A stretch of 45,468 bases of DNA from a bacterium CPR1. Its GTDB lineage: Bacteria; Vulcanimicrobiota; Xenobia; Xenobiales; QWHO01. The position numbers and the translations under genes were made by a program. The stretch is from NCBI GenBank assembly GCA_021404945.1, contig QWHO01000006.1:1-45468 (forward strand), written 5' to 3'. Of this stretch, positions 1 through 9,019 are shown one piece after another; position 1 is the first letter of the stretch; every line of letters begins with the position of its first letter. The notes below the pieces were generated by a model, which saw nothing but the letters and a program-made list of their open reading frames with translations, was not told the DNA's origin and did no database searches.

Positions 1-233
1 GTTGCCAGCATTCCCGGCGTTGCCAGCATTCCCGGCGTTGCCAGCATTCCCGGCGTTGCCAGCATTCCCGGCGTTGCCAGCATTCCCGGCGTTGCCAGCG
101 TTCCCGGCGTCACCGGCATCGCCCGCGTCACCGGCATTGCCCGCGTCACCGGCATCGCCCGCGTCACCGGCATTGCCCGCGTCACCGGCATTGCCCGCGT
201 CACCGGCATTGCCCGCGTTACCGGCATTGCCAG
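1..233 (-). repeat. Second Gly-Asn/Asp-Ala coding tract, running off the left edge
   Basis: About 25 triplets are visible. The part nearest the globular domain mixes Gly-Asp-Ala and Gly-Asn-Ala, while the distal part is uniform Gly-Asn-Ala with a near-perfect 18-bp DNA unit. The uniform distal units look more recently duplicated than the mixed ones. Confidence 0.9.
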
Positions 234-1647
234 CTCCGAGTCCCATGCCGCCCAGCATCTGCAGGAGTTGCATCAGGTAGGCCATCAGCTGATCCATCCC
301 GACGTTGCCACCGCCAGCGTTGCCAGCGGCTCCCGCTCCACCGGCACCCCCCGCGTTACCGGCGTTCCCAGCGGCACCCGCTCCTCCGCCACCACGTGCA
401 TTCTCGATGTTGCTGCTCAGGTCGCGAGCCCCGACCGCGCCGATGGCGCGGTCATATTTGGCCGCATCTTGCACCGATTTGCCGCCCAGCACGTCCCGAC
501 CGTTCTGGCCGTAGACCTGGTCGAGCGTGAGAGTGCCACGCTTGAGGGCCGCGCTGATAGCGCCGAGCGTCTGGACGTCCTTGTCGCCCACGCCGCCGCC
601 CTGGGCCAGGTCGCCGTTGCCGGTGGCCTGGAGCACTTTCTTCAGCTGCCCGTTGTTGTAGTTGCCGCCGGCGTTCTTGTAGCGACTGGCCACCAGAGCG
701 AAGTTGGCCGCCTGCTGAGCTGCAGGGTTGCCCGAATTGAGATCCTGGTAGATGACATCGAGGTTGCGGCTCATCTCGCCCGCGTTTTCGAGCCGACCTC
801 CGGCGTAGAATTCAGCCGCGTAGCCTTCCACGATGCTGGCTCGGGCCTGGCCCGTCGAGATCGCGCCGTTGGCGGTAATCTTGCCGTTGTTGACGTTACC
901 GTTCTGGTCCACCGCGTCGATGTAGCGCTGCAGGCCGTCGTTGCCGGTCTGACGGAAGGCGGGCAATCCGCCTCCACCACCGCCGCCGTAAGCGCCACCA
1001 GCTCCACCGGCACCGCCAGCTCCACCGGCGCCATAGGCACCGCCGCCGACAGCTCCACCACCGCCGACTGCGCCGCCGCCATAGGCTCCGCCGCCGCCAC
1101 CGACAACGACGCGCGTGCCACCGGCTCCTCCGCCCCCGCCATAAGCGCCACCGGCTCCACCAGCGTTGCCCGCATTGCCGGCATTCCCGGCATTGCCCGC
1201 ATTCCCGGCGTTGCCCGCATTCCCGGCGTTGCCCGCATTCCCGGCGTTGCCCGCATTCCCGGCGTTGCCCGCATTCCCGGCGTTGCCCGCATTCCCGGCA
1301 TTGCCTGCATTCCCGGCATTGCCTGCATTGCCTGCGTTGCCAGCATTACCTGCATTGCCAGCGTTTCCGATTCCGCCGGCTGGATTCTGGCCAGCGAAGG
1401 TGCCCCAACCGCCCTGCAGTTGCATCAGGGCTTGAAGGAGCATTTGAATCATGCCCATCATCATGACGGGGTTGAAGCCACCATAGGGGGAGGTGCCGCC
1501 CACTGCTCCCAGTCCCCCGAAGGCTCCAATTCCTCCCAGGCCGGGTTGAGCGAAGCCTCCTCCAAAAATGTTGCCTACCGTGGTTGGAGCCCCGAAGCCT
1601 CCGAGGCCGCCGTAGTTCGTGATACCTGATCCTCCGCCGTACGCCAT
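1..1647 (-). CDS. Gly-Asn-Ala triplet-repeat glycine-rich protein (3' end beyond window)
   Basis: The frame is open from the ATG at 1647 to the left edge (549 codons, no stop), with a strong GGGAGG Shine-Dalgarno upstream. Layout: Gly-rich N-terminus (about 1-60); a Met/Leu/Gln-rich helix ([17 protein letters not shown], about 58-74); 23 Gly-Asn-Ala triplets (about 94-162); Gly/Ala/Tyr-rich stretch to about 229; a globular-looking domain of about 180 residues (roughly 230-420) without long repeats; another Gly/Ala stretch; a second Met/Leu/Gln helix ([17 protein letters not shown]); then a second triplet tract mixing GNA and GDA that leaves the window. No classical signal peptide is visible. 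Family not recognised. Gly every third residue would suit polyglycine-II or collagen-like packing, but proline is nearly absent from the tracts. A surface or matrix structural role is inference. Confidence 0.85.
   Translation of the reverse strand, partial: MAYGGGSGITNYGGLGGFGAPTTVGNIFGGGFAQPGLGGIGAFGGLGAVGGTSPYGGFNPVMMMGMIQMLLQALMQLQGGWGTFAGQNPAGGIGNAGNAGNAGNAGNAGNAGNAGNAGNAGNAGNAGNAGNAGNAGNAGNAGNAGNAGNAGNAGNAGNAGNAGGAGGAYGGGGGAGGTRVVVGGGGGAYGGGAVGGGGAVGGGAYGAGGAGGAGGAGGAYGGGGGGGLPAFRQTGNDGLQRYIDAVDQNGNVNNGKITANGAISTGQARASIVEGYAAEFYAGGRLENAGEMSRNLDVIYQDLNSGNPAAQQAANFALVASRYKNAGGNYNNGQLKKVLQATGNGDLAQGGGVGDKDVQTLGAISAALKRGTLTLDQVYGQNGRDVLGGKSVQDAAKYDRAIGAVGARDLSSNIENARGGGGAGAAGNAGNAGGAGGAGAAGNAGGGNVGMDQLMAYLMQLLQMLGGMGLGAGNAGNAGNAGDAGNAGDAGNAGDAGDAGDAGNAGDAGDAGDAGNAGNAGNAGNAGNAGNAGNAGNAGNAGNAGNAGN
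1162..1368 (-). repeat. First Gly-Asn-Ala coding tract, 18-bp DNA period
   Basis: Twenty-three consecutive 9-bp codon triplets encode Gly-Asn-Ala. At DNA level most copies fall into an 18-bp unit alternating AAT and AAC for Asn and GCC/GCG for Ala, which suggests expansion by unit duplication. The tract lies within the glycine-rich gene and stays in frame throughout. Confidence 0.9.
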
Positions 1648-1919
1648 GCGTGTTCCTCCCAATAATAGAATTAGGGTGGTCGTCGATAACCCCAGGATAT
1701 CCCCCGCGGGCCCGAAGTCTCTAGGCTGAGAAGATGAACAGAGTGTTGCATTGGTTAATTTTTTGTTGACATTCCGCGGACCCGGTGAGAAGCTCAAAAA
1801 ACTCGTGCGACTTCCGCCCATCTGCTCTTGACCTGGTCTTATTCTCCGTGAGATGCGGATAGACCCTGCGGGTGTCGGAACCCGACAAACCTCACCCGGC
1901 CGCTGAAGGGACCACCCTC

Positions 1920-3959
1920 GTGAGCACGGAAAACACCGGCGTCATGAAGCAGCGCGTCCTTCTCGCTTTCTTGTTGCTGGTGGTGGCCGGAGCTCTGGCC
2001 TGGCACTTCACCCGCAGTCGGGGGGGCTTGCTGGGCAATCGGTTGGGTGACCTGGCCGTGGCGGCGCCGGCCGAATCCCAGTTCCTCCTGGCGATCGATT
2101 TGCGCCAGCGCAATCGCTTGAGCGAGGTGGTCACGATGGTCCGCGGGGTCGCCCGAGACTATCCGGACCTTCTCTCCAGCGAGCAGCCCCTCACCGAGAT
2201 GCTGGAGGAAATGGAGAAAAAGGCTCCGGCTCCCCTGGAGGAGATGGCTGACTGGTTGGCCCCGGCTGGCTGTGTGGCCTTCTTTCCGCGCGCCGGAGAG
2301 GCCTCGCTCATTCCCTCCCATCCGGATCTCAGCGCCCCCTTCGAGTTGGTGGTCGTCCTGGCTCTCTCCGAGCCCACCAGGGTGCTCGAGCAGATCGGGC
2401 CTCGTCTGGAGAAGAGCGGTGCCAAAGTCAGACAGCAAGGCCAGGTGACCTTCTGGGAGGGCGTCAGTCGCGGCACTCCCTATGTTCTGGCTCTCTACAA
2501 GGAGGCTCTGGTCCTTTCCAGCAGCCTGGAGGGCTGCAACCGCTCGCTCGAGGCCCTGCAGCGCAAGACTCCCGCCCTGGCCGAGCAGGCTGACTACCAG
2601 GTTGCTCTGGCCAGGGTACAGCATGACCAGGGTGGGCTGCTCTACTTGACGCCGGGCCGCACTCTCAGTGCCCTGAGCAAGCTGCCCGAGGCCAGGGGGG
2701 TCTTCGACGACCAGACCGTCGCGGCCCTGGAGAGCATGACCACGTTGATCGCGACCGTGACTCCCAGGCAGGCCGGCTTCGGGGTCGAGTGCTTTCTGGC
2801 CCTGGACGCGGCCTCCACCAGCGACTGGACGAAGGCCCTTTTGACGGCTCCGAAGTCTCCGGCCCGGCTCGCTGCCCTCTTTCCAGCCGGCTGGGGCAAT
2901 TATCACGCGATCAATTTTCCCTACTTCTATCGCGGCCTGATCCAAACCGTGATGCTGGCTCCCAGGGCGCGCCTGCAGGTGGGTGCGGTGTCGATGCTGA
3001 TGCAGGGCTCGGTGGGCTTCACCCCGGAGCGACTGTTTCAGACCCTGACGGGCGAAGTCGGGCTCTCGACTCATCTTGACCCCGGAACTGCTCAGAGCGG
3101 TGTGGTCTTGCTGGCACTCGGACTTAAGGACCGGGCCGGATTCGAGAAACTGCTCGAGAAGCTCTCTGGTCAGCTCGGCTCGCTGCAGGCTCTCGAGCAA
3201 GAGGGCTCGTCCCAGGTCTACGGCCTGTCAGGGCTACCCGGCGCCAGGCTGGTTTTCTTGGAGCAGCCTGCCGCGGTCTTGTTGGCCGCCGGGCCGAGCG
3301 CCCGACAGGGTCTGAGGCAGGCTCTGGATGCAGCCGAGGGACGACAGCCTCCTGTGGCTGCAGAGCCGGTGCTCAAGCAGGCACTGGAGGCTTCTGGAGA
3401 GAGCTGGGTGGCGATGAGCTACCTTGACCTCAGCAAGGCCAGCCAGCCCGTGCTCGAGGCCATGAAAAGCGAGCGAGTGCCAGAAGCTCAAGCCCGGCTG
3501 CTGAGAACCGTCGCCAGCGAGCTCTCCGAGGCTCGCGACGCCTCGGTTCTACTGGTCGAGCCTCAGGGTCTGCGTTTTCGGTCTTTCGGCCCCGGCCCTT
3601 ACTCGCTGACCTTCACGGGGGGACTGCTGGCGGCCGTGCTGGTGCCCAACCTCGTCAAAGCCCGGGGCCAGGGCCAGCTCACCGCCTGCCAGAGCAACCT
3701 CAAGAACGAGGGCACCGCGCTGGAGATGTATGCAGTCGACCATGCGGGTCGTTATCCGGAAACCATGGCCCGTCTGACCCCGAACTACCTCAAGGTGATT
3801 CCCAACTGCCCGGCGGCTGGCAGGGATACCTATTCTGAATCCTACCAGGTGGCGCCGGACGCCTTCACGCTGGCATGCCGCGGCCACCATCATGCTCGCG
3901 CGGGAGTCAAAGCCGATCACCCGGCGTACAGCAGCGTGCGGGGGTTGATCCAGAGGTAG
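1920..3959 (+). CDS. DUF3352-like membrane protein with C-terminal pilin-like module
   Basis: Translation most likely starts at the GTG at 1920, 8 nt after AAGGGA; an in-frame GTG at 1872 without a ribosome site would add 16 residues. A signal-anchor helix (KQRVLLAFLLLVVAGALAW) lies at about 10-28, followed by an extracytoplasmic region of roughly 520 residues resembling DUF3352 proteins. Near residue 565 a second hydrophobic segment (GGLLAAVLVPNLVKAR) resembles a type IV pilin or pseudopilin N-terminal helix, here internal. It is followed by a conserved module with CQSNLKN, ALEMY, GRYP, LTPNYLK and two more cysteines. The same module occurs in the gene at 21832-22344. It converges with the PilZ gene, 10 nt away. 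Function unknown; envelope location is well supported, the DUF3352 match is moderate. Confidence 0.85.
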   Translation: MSTENTGVMKQRVLLAFLLLVVAGALAWHFTRSRGGLLGNRLGDLAVAAPAESQFLLAIDLRQRNRLSEVVTMVRGVARDYPDLLSSEQPLTEMLEEMEKKAPAPLEEMADWLAPAGCVAFFPRAGEASLIPSHPDLSAPFELVVVLALSEPTRVLEQIGPRLEKSGAKVRQQGQVTFWEGVSRGTPYVLALYKEALVLSSSLEGCNRSLEALQRKTPALAEQADYQVALARVQHDQGGLLYLTPGRTLSALSKLPEARGVFDDQTVAALESMTTLIATVTPRQAGFGVECFLALDAASTSDWTKALLTAPKSPARLAALFPAGWGNYHAINFPYFYRGLIQTVMLAPRARLQVGAVSMLMQGSVGFTPERLFQTLTGEVGLSTHLDPGTAQSGVVLLALGLKDRAGFEKLLEKLSGQLGSLQALEQEGSSQVYGLSGLPGARLVFLEQPAAVLLAAGPSARQGLRQALDAAEGRQPPVAAEPVLKQALEASGESWVAMSYLDLSKASQPVLEAMKSERVPEAQARLLRTVASELSEARDASVLLVEPQGLRFRSFGPGPYSLTFTGGLLAAVLVPNLVKARGQGQLTACQSNLKNEGTALEMYAVDHAGRYPETMARLTPNYLKVIPNCPAAGRDTYSESYQVAPDAFTLACRGHHHARAGVKADHPAYSSVRGLIQR

Positions 3960-3969
3960 ACTCGAAAGA

Positions 3970-5640
3970 TCAGAGGTCTGCTTCCTGCAGCAGGGCCAGG
4001 ACGTAGCGTCCAAGCACTCCCGTCTGGTGGGAGGACTTGTCCAGAAAGCGGATCTCATGCACCCAGCGGTCATCCTCGTCGTCGTCGCGCACACTGAGCA
4101 CCTGGCCGGGCAGGAGCAGAGCCTCCAGCTCCTGGTACGGACCGAGAATGACGTCAACTTTTGAGTTTTTCTTGTATTCCTGGTCCAGCGAGGCCTTGGC
4201 CGAGCCCAGGCCCAGGTTGAGCAGGCGCCCGACGGCCTTGACCCCGTCGGCTGACTCGGCCCGCACCGTGAGCGTGTCTTTCTTCTCGGCCAGGGTCCGG
4301 TCTTCGAACAGATTCTGATTCTGATTCTCGGTCAGCTGGTCGAGCAATTCGACCACCCAGGAGGTGGACATGGCCTCGGGGGAGTCAATAAACATCAGGC
4401 CCGCCTCCGTGCGCCCCCCCGTGGGCTGACACCACATCACCCGGCCCTGCACGGCCTGACCGAGATTGCCGGGCACGTTGCCGGGCTGGTTCAAGGTCAC
4501 CACCTGGCCCCGCTCAAGAGAGCCCGAAGCGGTGATGCCGGCACCTTCGATGGCAAGGTCCGAGATGCGCACCTCCAGAGTCTCCTCCCCGCAGACACAG
4601 CTGGCCAGATAGTCACACTTGATGCGAGCGACGCGGCGCTTGGCCCGGGCCTCCGCCTCCTCGGGGCTGAGCTTGCGCTCGGCCTGGGACGGCTTGACGG
4701 CCGCAAAGCTGCTCGAGGGGGGGGCGAAGGCTGCTCCGGCCGGTTGGGCCGGCGGCATTGCCGGAGTGCTGGCCAGAATGGAGGCCTGGCCGGTGTACCC
4801 CCCGGGCAGCTCGACGCTGGCGCTGCGCGCCGTGGCCCTCTGGGCGGGGAACTCGCCGGACTCGGGGACCGAATCCTCCGATGGCTCCTCGAGCTCGGGG
4901 CCAGGTCTTCCGGGGGGCGCGCTCTCGCCCGAGTCTAACCTGGGCAGGGGTGGCAGGGCTGGCTCTCCGGACGCGGCCCCGGCGGTTTCGCCCGAGTCCA
5001 GCCTGGGAAGCGACGGGAGGGCAGGCTCGCCTGATTCCAATCTGGGCAACGGGGCCAGGCCAGTCTCCCCGGCGTCGGCCCCGGCGGTTTCGCCCGAGTC
5101 CAGCCTGGGGAGGGAAGGAACCGAATCCAACCTGGGCAGGGGCGAAAGAGCAGTCTCCCCGGAGTCGACCCCGGCCGTTTCGAGCCGGGGAAGCGCGGGC
5201 AGGGCTGCCGGCTCGCCGGAGTCGAGTGGGGGCAGAGCAGGAACCTCTCCCGAGTCCCCTTTGGGAAGAGCTTCCGGCCGGGGGAGGGGCGAAGGCGGGG
5301 CGGCCTCGCCTGAGTCACCCCGCGGGATGGGCCGGACAGCTGGACTCTCCGCCGGGCGGGAGGGAACCCCGTTGGCCATCCCGTACTTGTGATAAAGCTG
5401 ATCGAGGGCCGGGTCGGACTCGTACGCCTGAAGACGCTTCAACAGACCGGCCATGGCCTCGCGGAAGCGTGCCTCTACAGATCCTTCCTGACCGAGGGAA
5501 TCTCCCACGGCGGCCTGCCCATCCTTTCCCAGCCCTGACAATGCTTGAAAGTAATTCCAGACCAGAGGTGAAGATCCTCTCGGCCGCGTGCCGGTTTCGT
5601 CAGAAGTGCTCACCGACCCTGTTTTCGTGAGCGGAAGCAC
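3970..5640 (-). CDS. Two-PilZ-domain protein with DSGE-repeat linker
   Basis: Starts at GTG, 14 nt after the secreted-protein gene, and is probably co-transcribed with it. Residues 1-100 are helical and unassigned. Residues about 108-250 form a Pro/Leu/Asp/Ser/Gly/Glu-rich linker built from LPRL and DSGE repeats. A PilZ domain follows at about 335-435: an RRVAR motif and SDLAIEG, where the usual DxSxxG has Ala for Ser. A second, more degenerate PilZ-like domain (about 440-550) contains LNLGLGSAKASL. PilZ domains bind cyclic di-GMP through the RxxxR and D/NxSxxG motifs; binding by the first domain is plausible, by the second doubtful. An upstream sugar-nucleotide dehydrogenase would fit control of polysaccharide or motility, but that is inference. 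Confidence 0.85.
   Translation of the reverse strand: MLPLTKTGSVSTSDETGTRPRGSSPLVWNYFQALSGLGKDGQAAVGDSLGQEGSVEARFREAMAGLLKRLQAYESDPALDQLYHKYGMANGVPSRPAESPAVRPIPRGDSGEAAPPSPLPRPEALPKGDSGEVPALPPLDSGEPAALPALPRLETAGVDSGETALSPLPRLDSVPSLPRLDSGETAGADAGETGLAPLPRLESGEPALPSLPRLDSGETAGAASGEPALPPLPRLDSGESAPPGRPGPELEEPSEDSVPESGEFPAQRATARSASVELPGGYTGQASILASTPAMPPAQPAGAAFAPPSSSFAAVKPSQAERKLSPEEAEARAKRRVARIKCDYLASCVCGEETLEVRISDLAIEGAGITASGSLERGQVVTLNQPGNVPGNLGQAVQGRVMWCQPTGGRTEAGLMFIDSPEAMSTSWVVELLDQLTENQNQNLFEDRTLAEKKDTLTVRAESADGVKAVGRLLNLGLGSAKASLDQEYKKNSKVDVILGPYQELEALLLPGQVLSVRDDDEDDRWVHEIRFLDKSSHQTGVLGRYVLALLQEADL
4900..5319 (-). repeat. LPRL-DSGE coding repeats inside the PilZ gene
   Basis: Seven DSGE motifs and three variants (DAGE, ESGE, ASGE) alternate with six LPRL motifs, spaced irregularly by roughly 10-20 residues. 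The stretch is acidic, proline-rich and probably disordered. Repetition is visible at DNA level as recurring stretches encoding LPRLDSGE. Confidence 0.8.
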
Positions 5641-5654
5641 CTGGCTTCACCGGG

Positions 5655-6272
5655 TCAGCGAAAGGAGACCACCATCTGGTCGACCCAGGGGTCGAGCTTC
5701 CGGGCCGCGGGATGGTCGGATTGCACGCTCTGGTCGCCAGTGATCGCGTCCCCCTCCTGAGTGCTGAGCTTGTCTCGGCGGGCGGTCTCGGCGCTGAGCC
5801 GCAGGGCGAGCCCGTAGGGCTTCTTGTCGAGAGCGCCCTCGTTCCAGTTGGTCACGTTGCCACCGTAGTCCCAACCGAAGCCCAGGAACGTGATCGGCTT
5901 GCCGTTGATCTGCTCGAGCTTGCTGAGTCGGGTGCCCAACGTGATACCGTCCACCGACCTCCACTCCGAGACCGAGCCGGTGAGCTTGACGAATTCGATC
6001 TTCGTTTTGCCAGGATCGTTCCACACCACGGCCAGGCGTTTCTTGGGATCCTTCGGGTAGACCAGCGTGCCCGGAGCCGTCTGGCCTTCCACCAGGTAGA
6101 CCTTCTCGTCACGCAGGTTTTCTTTGCCGAACATTCGCTCCAGGTCAGAGCGGCTCGTAGTCGCAGTGATGGGACCGACCCGCTTGCCGGGCACAATCAG
6201 CCAGTCGTTCTGGCTGGCTGCGGCCATCCCCATCACCAGGGTCAACAACAGCCCACAGAGGGTGAGACGCAT
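5655..6272 (-). CDS. Small secreted protein of unknown function
   Basis: The ATG at 6272 is preceded by GGAGG lying inside the end of the upstream dehydrogenase gene, and the two genes overlap as TGATG, so translation is probably coupled. The 205-residue product begins with a Sec signal peptide (LTLCGLLLTLVMGMAAA), probably cleaved near AAASQ. The mature part is rich in beta-prone segments, with WLIVPGKRVGPI near its start and VDGITLGTRLSKLEQING in the middle. This paired 'G.I....TR..L' arrangement is common in small secreted proteins of unknown function. No catalytic motif is visible. Export is well supported; the role is not known. Confidence 0.85.
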   Translation of the reverse strand: MRLTLCGLLLTLVMGMAAASQNDWLIVPGKRVGPITATTSRSDLERMFGKENLRDEKVYLVEGQTAPGTLVYPKDPKKRLAVVWNDPGKTKIEFVKLTGSVSEWRSVDGITLGTRLSKLEQINGKPITFLGFGWDYGGNVTNWNEGALDKKPYGLALRLSAETARRDKLSTQEGDAITGDQSVQSDHPAARKLDPWVDQMVVSFR

Positions 6273-7585
6273 CAAAGCCTCCAATAGCGTACGCCGGAGT
6301 CGACCGCCTGGTCGTCGAGAATTCCCTTGAGGTCAACCATCACTCCGGCCGGCGGTCCTTCGACAAGAGCCACGTAGTCCTCGGTCTTGCGTTCCTTGAA
6401 TTGGCTGTGGGGGACGGCCAGCACCAGCGCGTGGTAGCGATGCTTGCCGTCAAAGGGTGTGGCCACGGCGTTGAGACCGCGCCTTTGCAGTCCGACCTCG
6501 CCCACCAGCGGATCGTAGACCTCGACGTCCACGGTGTAGCTCTCCAACTCGCGGATCAGATCGAAGACCTTGCTGTTGCGCAGGTCCTTGACGTCGGGCT
6601 TGAAGGTGCAGCCCATGATCAGCACCCGCGAGTGGCGCACCGGAATTCCCGCTGCGATGAGCAGCTTGACCGTCTCGCCGGCCACGTAGGCGCCCATCCC
6701 GTCATTGATGCGGCGGCCAGCCAGGATCATCATCGGATGGTAGCCCAGCACTTCGGCTTTGTGGGTCAGATAGTAGGGGTCGACCGGAATGCAGTGACCT
6801 CCGACCAATCCCGGCTCGAAGGCCAGGAAGTTCCACTTGGTGCCGGCCGCCCGCAGCACTTCGGTGGTATCGATACCCATGCGGTGGAACAGCATGGCCA
6901 GCTCGTTCATCAGAGCGATGTTCAGGTCGCGCTGCACGTTCTCGATCACCTTGGCCGCCTCGGCGGTGCGGATGGTGGGAGCGCGGTAAACCCCGGGCTC
7001 GACGATGGCACTGTAGGTGGCGGCCACCTTCTTGAGGCTGCGCTCGTCCTGGGCAGAGACGATCTTGATGATATTCTCCAGGCTGTGTGTGCGGTCGCCG
7101 GGATTGATGCGCTCGGGAGAGTAGCCCACGAAGAAATTCACCCCGGCCTTCAAACCGGATTCGTGCTCCAGCAAGGGCACGCAATCTTCCTCGGTGCAAC
7201 CCGGGTAGACTGTGGACTCGAAAACCACCACCGCTCCAGGACGCAGATGCTGGCCTACCAGGCGCGTGGCGCTGAGCAGCGACGTGAGATCGGGGCGATG
7301 GGCCTTGTCCACCGGGGTGGGAACGGCCACGATGACGAAATCGGCCTCCCGCAGCATGAGAGGATCGCTGGTGTAGGTGAGCTTGGGGGCTTTGACCCGG
7401 TCGGGGGCCACATCGCCGTTGTCGTCCACCCCGTGGTTCAGGCGCTGTACGCGGCGCTCGTTGATGTCAAAGCCGATGGTGGGTAGCACCCGGCCAAAAG
7501 CCGTCGCAAGAGGCAACCCTACGTAGCCCAATCCGACGACCGCGACCTTCTCTGGCAGATTCTCAGACACGCAAACCGAATCCAT
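6272..7585 (-). CDS. UDP-N-acetyl-D-hexosamine dehydrogenase (TviB/WbpO type)
   Basis: A 437-residue nucleotide-sugar dehydrogenase that oxidises the C6 hydroxyl of a UDP-N-acetylhexosamine to the uronic acid using two NAD+. Visible signs: Rossmann motif VVGLGYVGLPLA (GxGxxG at 18-23), the middle-domain sequence GYSPERINPGD, the catalytic cysteine C265 in LVGGHCIPVDPYYL, and the C-terminal domain with GCTFKPDVKDLRNSK. Length and motifs fit the TviB/WbpO/VipA group better than UDP-glucose dehydrogenase, but the exact substrate (GlcNAc or GalNAc) cannot be read from sequence. It supplies acidic sugars for capsule, exopolysaccharide or O-antigen. It heads a minus-strand run with the secreted and PilZ proteins. 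Confidence 0.93.
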   Translation of the reverse strand: MDSVCVSENLPEKVAVVGLGYVGLPLATAFGRVLPTIGFDINERRVQRLNHGVDDNGDVAPDRVKAPKLTYTSDPLMLREADFVIVAVPTPVDKAHRPDLTSLLSATRLVGQHLRPGAVVVFESTVYPGCTEEDCVPLLEHESGLKAGVNFFVGYSPERINPGDRTHSLENIIKIVSAQDERSLKKVAATYSAIVEPGVYRAPTIRTAEAAKVIENVQRDLNIALMNELAMLFHRMGIDTTEVLRAAGTKWNFLAFEPGLVGGHCIPVDPYYLTHKAEVLGYHPMMILAGRRINDGMGAYVAGETVKLLIAAGIPVRHSRVLIMGCTFKPDVKDLRNSKVFDLIRELESYTVDVEVYDPLVGEVGLQRRGLNAVATPFDGKHRYHALVLAVPHSQFKERKTEDYVALVEGPPAGVMVDLKGILDDQAVDSGVRYWRL

Positions 7586-7629
7586 CCTTGGAACAGGGCG
7601 CGTGGTTCTGGTTCAGCCCATCGGATCCT

Positions 7630-8940
7630 TCAGGCCGCCCACAGAGCCTGGGTGAAGCTCTTCCAGGAAGCGGGGAGATTGGGTGTATCCCGGTAGGCTC
7701 CCATCTCCGGGCTCGCTTCCAGCCAGGGCGTGTCCTTCTTGAGGTAGGAGACTCCCGAGGCGTTTTCATAACCCTCGCCGGTGGCGCGGGCCACGATCAT
7801 CGACTCCAGAGCCTGGTGGGCCTGCTGGGCGGCAACGCGGGTCTCAGGCGCCAGGTCTTTTCCGTCCAGTGCTTTGAGGAAGCCCCCCAGGTCGGAGAAG
7901 CTCAGCATGAGTCGCTCCAGGAACAACATTCCTGGTTGCGGGAACTTCCCGGCCTCGCGGGCGGCCTCCTGGAGCTCTTCGCGCTTGCCGCGCCCGATCT
8001 CGGCCAGAAGCTCGTTGCCCAGTTTGTCGAGCGAGGCGTTGACGGCCGGAAGTTGGTCCAGGTCGAAGGCGGCCAGGGTTTGCACCTGACCGGTGGCTCC
8101 GGCCAGCTCGACCATCTTGCGGCCGATCTCCTGGGGGGTTCCGCCCTGAGCGCTGGCGCTGACCAGCATCTCCTTCAGAGGGAGAGCCTCGCAGTTGAGG
8201 ACCTCCTCGGAGAGGACGGCCACCCGCGCGGTCCCGCTCAGGTGCTCGAGGGTCTCCAGGTTGCCCATCAGGCAAGACTCCATGACCAGCACGTCGGGCT
8301 TCTGTCCGGTCTGCTGGTTGGCCTCTTGCAGGGCCCGGGCCACCTGTCCGGTGGGCATGGAGGCCACCTGGCGGAAGCCCAGTCCGTGCCCGCTGACGTA
8401 AACCACGTTGGTGGCCTGGCCATCCATATTGGCGGCGAAGTAGCTGGCCAGCTCGCTGGTGGTGGGAGGGCGATTGGAGTCCTGCGTTTGCAGGACCGTG
8501 GAGGCGATACCCGGTTTATCGTCTGCGTTCACCTGGTAGATGCGGCGGCCGGACCAGTCGCCATCGGGCAGACAGGCCCGGTGATGGCGGGCCGACTCCA
8601 ACTCGCCAAGTCCCTGGCGGGTCAGGCCCAGCGCGTACATGCCGGCTGCACCCACCAGGCCGATACCAAGACCGACCACGCCGCCGATGGCAAAACCGGC
8701 CACCGGCAGGGCCGCCTGAAGGCCCAGGATGCTGAGCCCTTTGATGGCTTTACCGGTCGGACTGGAGCCTTTGCGGGTCACCCCGGCCGTAATGCTCAGG
8801 TCGGGGCCAGCCTGCTGTTTGGCTTCCTCGAACTCATCCAGGCGGCGGGCCAGGAACGGCTCCACCACTTCCTCGGAGGCGTCGATGTGGGCGATGACGT
8901 TGACCTTGTGGGCGGACTGGGGCAGCGAGTGGATCTGCAT
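7630..8940 (-). CDS. Clostripain-like cysteine peptidase (family C11-like)
   Basis: The ATG at 8940, preceded by AAAGG at 8 nt, is preferred over an upstream in-frame start that would add 31 residues. The 436-residue product has the clan CD arrangement of C11 peptidases: the catalytic His in YVSGHGLGF (H185) and the Cys in MESCLMGNLETLEHL (C223), close to the family D/E-x-CLMG pattern. A Gly/Ala/Leu-rich hydrophobic stretch at about 67-107 could form one or two membrane segments, and no cleavable signal peptide is seen. C11 enzymes cut after Arg or Lys; substrate and location here are unknown. It stands alone, with the basic-protein gene upstream on the same strand. A caspase-like protein of the same clan is at 22757. 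Confidence 0.85.
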   Translation of the reverse strand: MQIHSLPQSAHKVNVIAHIDASEEVVEPFLARRLDEFEEAKQQAGPDLSITAGVTRKGSSPTGKAIKGLSILGLQAALPVAGFAIGGVVGLGIGLVGAAGMYALGLTRQGLGELESARHHRACLPDGDWSGRRIYQVNADDKPGIASTVLQTQDSNRPPTTSELASYFAANMDGQATNVVYVSGHGLGFRQVASMPTGQVARALQEANQQTGQKPDVLVMESCLMGNLETLEHLSGTARVAVLSEEVLNCEALPLKEMLVSASAQGGTPQEIGRKMVELAGATGQVQTLAAFDLDQLPAVNASLDKLGNELLAEIGRGKREELQEAAREAGKFPQPGMLFLERLMLSFSDLGGFLKALDGKDLAPETRVAAQQAHQALESMIVARATGEGYENASGVSYLKKDTPWLEASPEMGAYRDTPNLPASWKSFTQALWAA

Positions 8941-9019
8941 AAGAATGCCTTTCAGTGAAGATGAAGGAGCTTGCGCCGACAGACTTGCAGGCAGGCGACC
9001 CGAGGGCTCGGCCAGACCT

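Noticed and set aside
1162-1368. Possible CRISPR-like or minisatellite array
   Set aside because: The units are back-to-back without spacers and encode a perfect Gly-Asn-Ala period in frame, so they are coding repeats.
2-1629. Long plus-strand frames rich in Pro/Ala/Phe or Ile/Ala/Arg repeats
   Set aside because: They are antisense readings of the glycine-rich minus-strand gene, which has a ribosome site and consistent coding.
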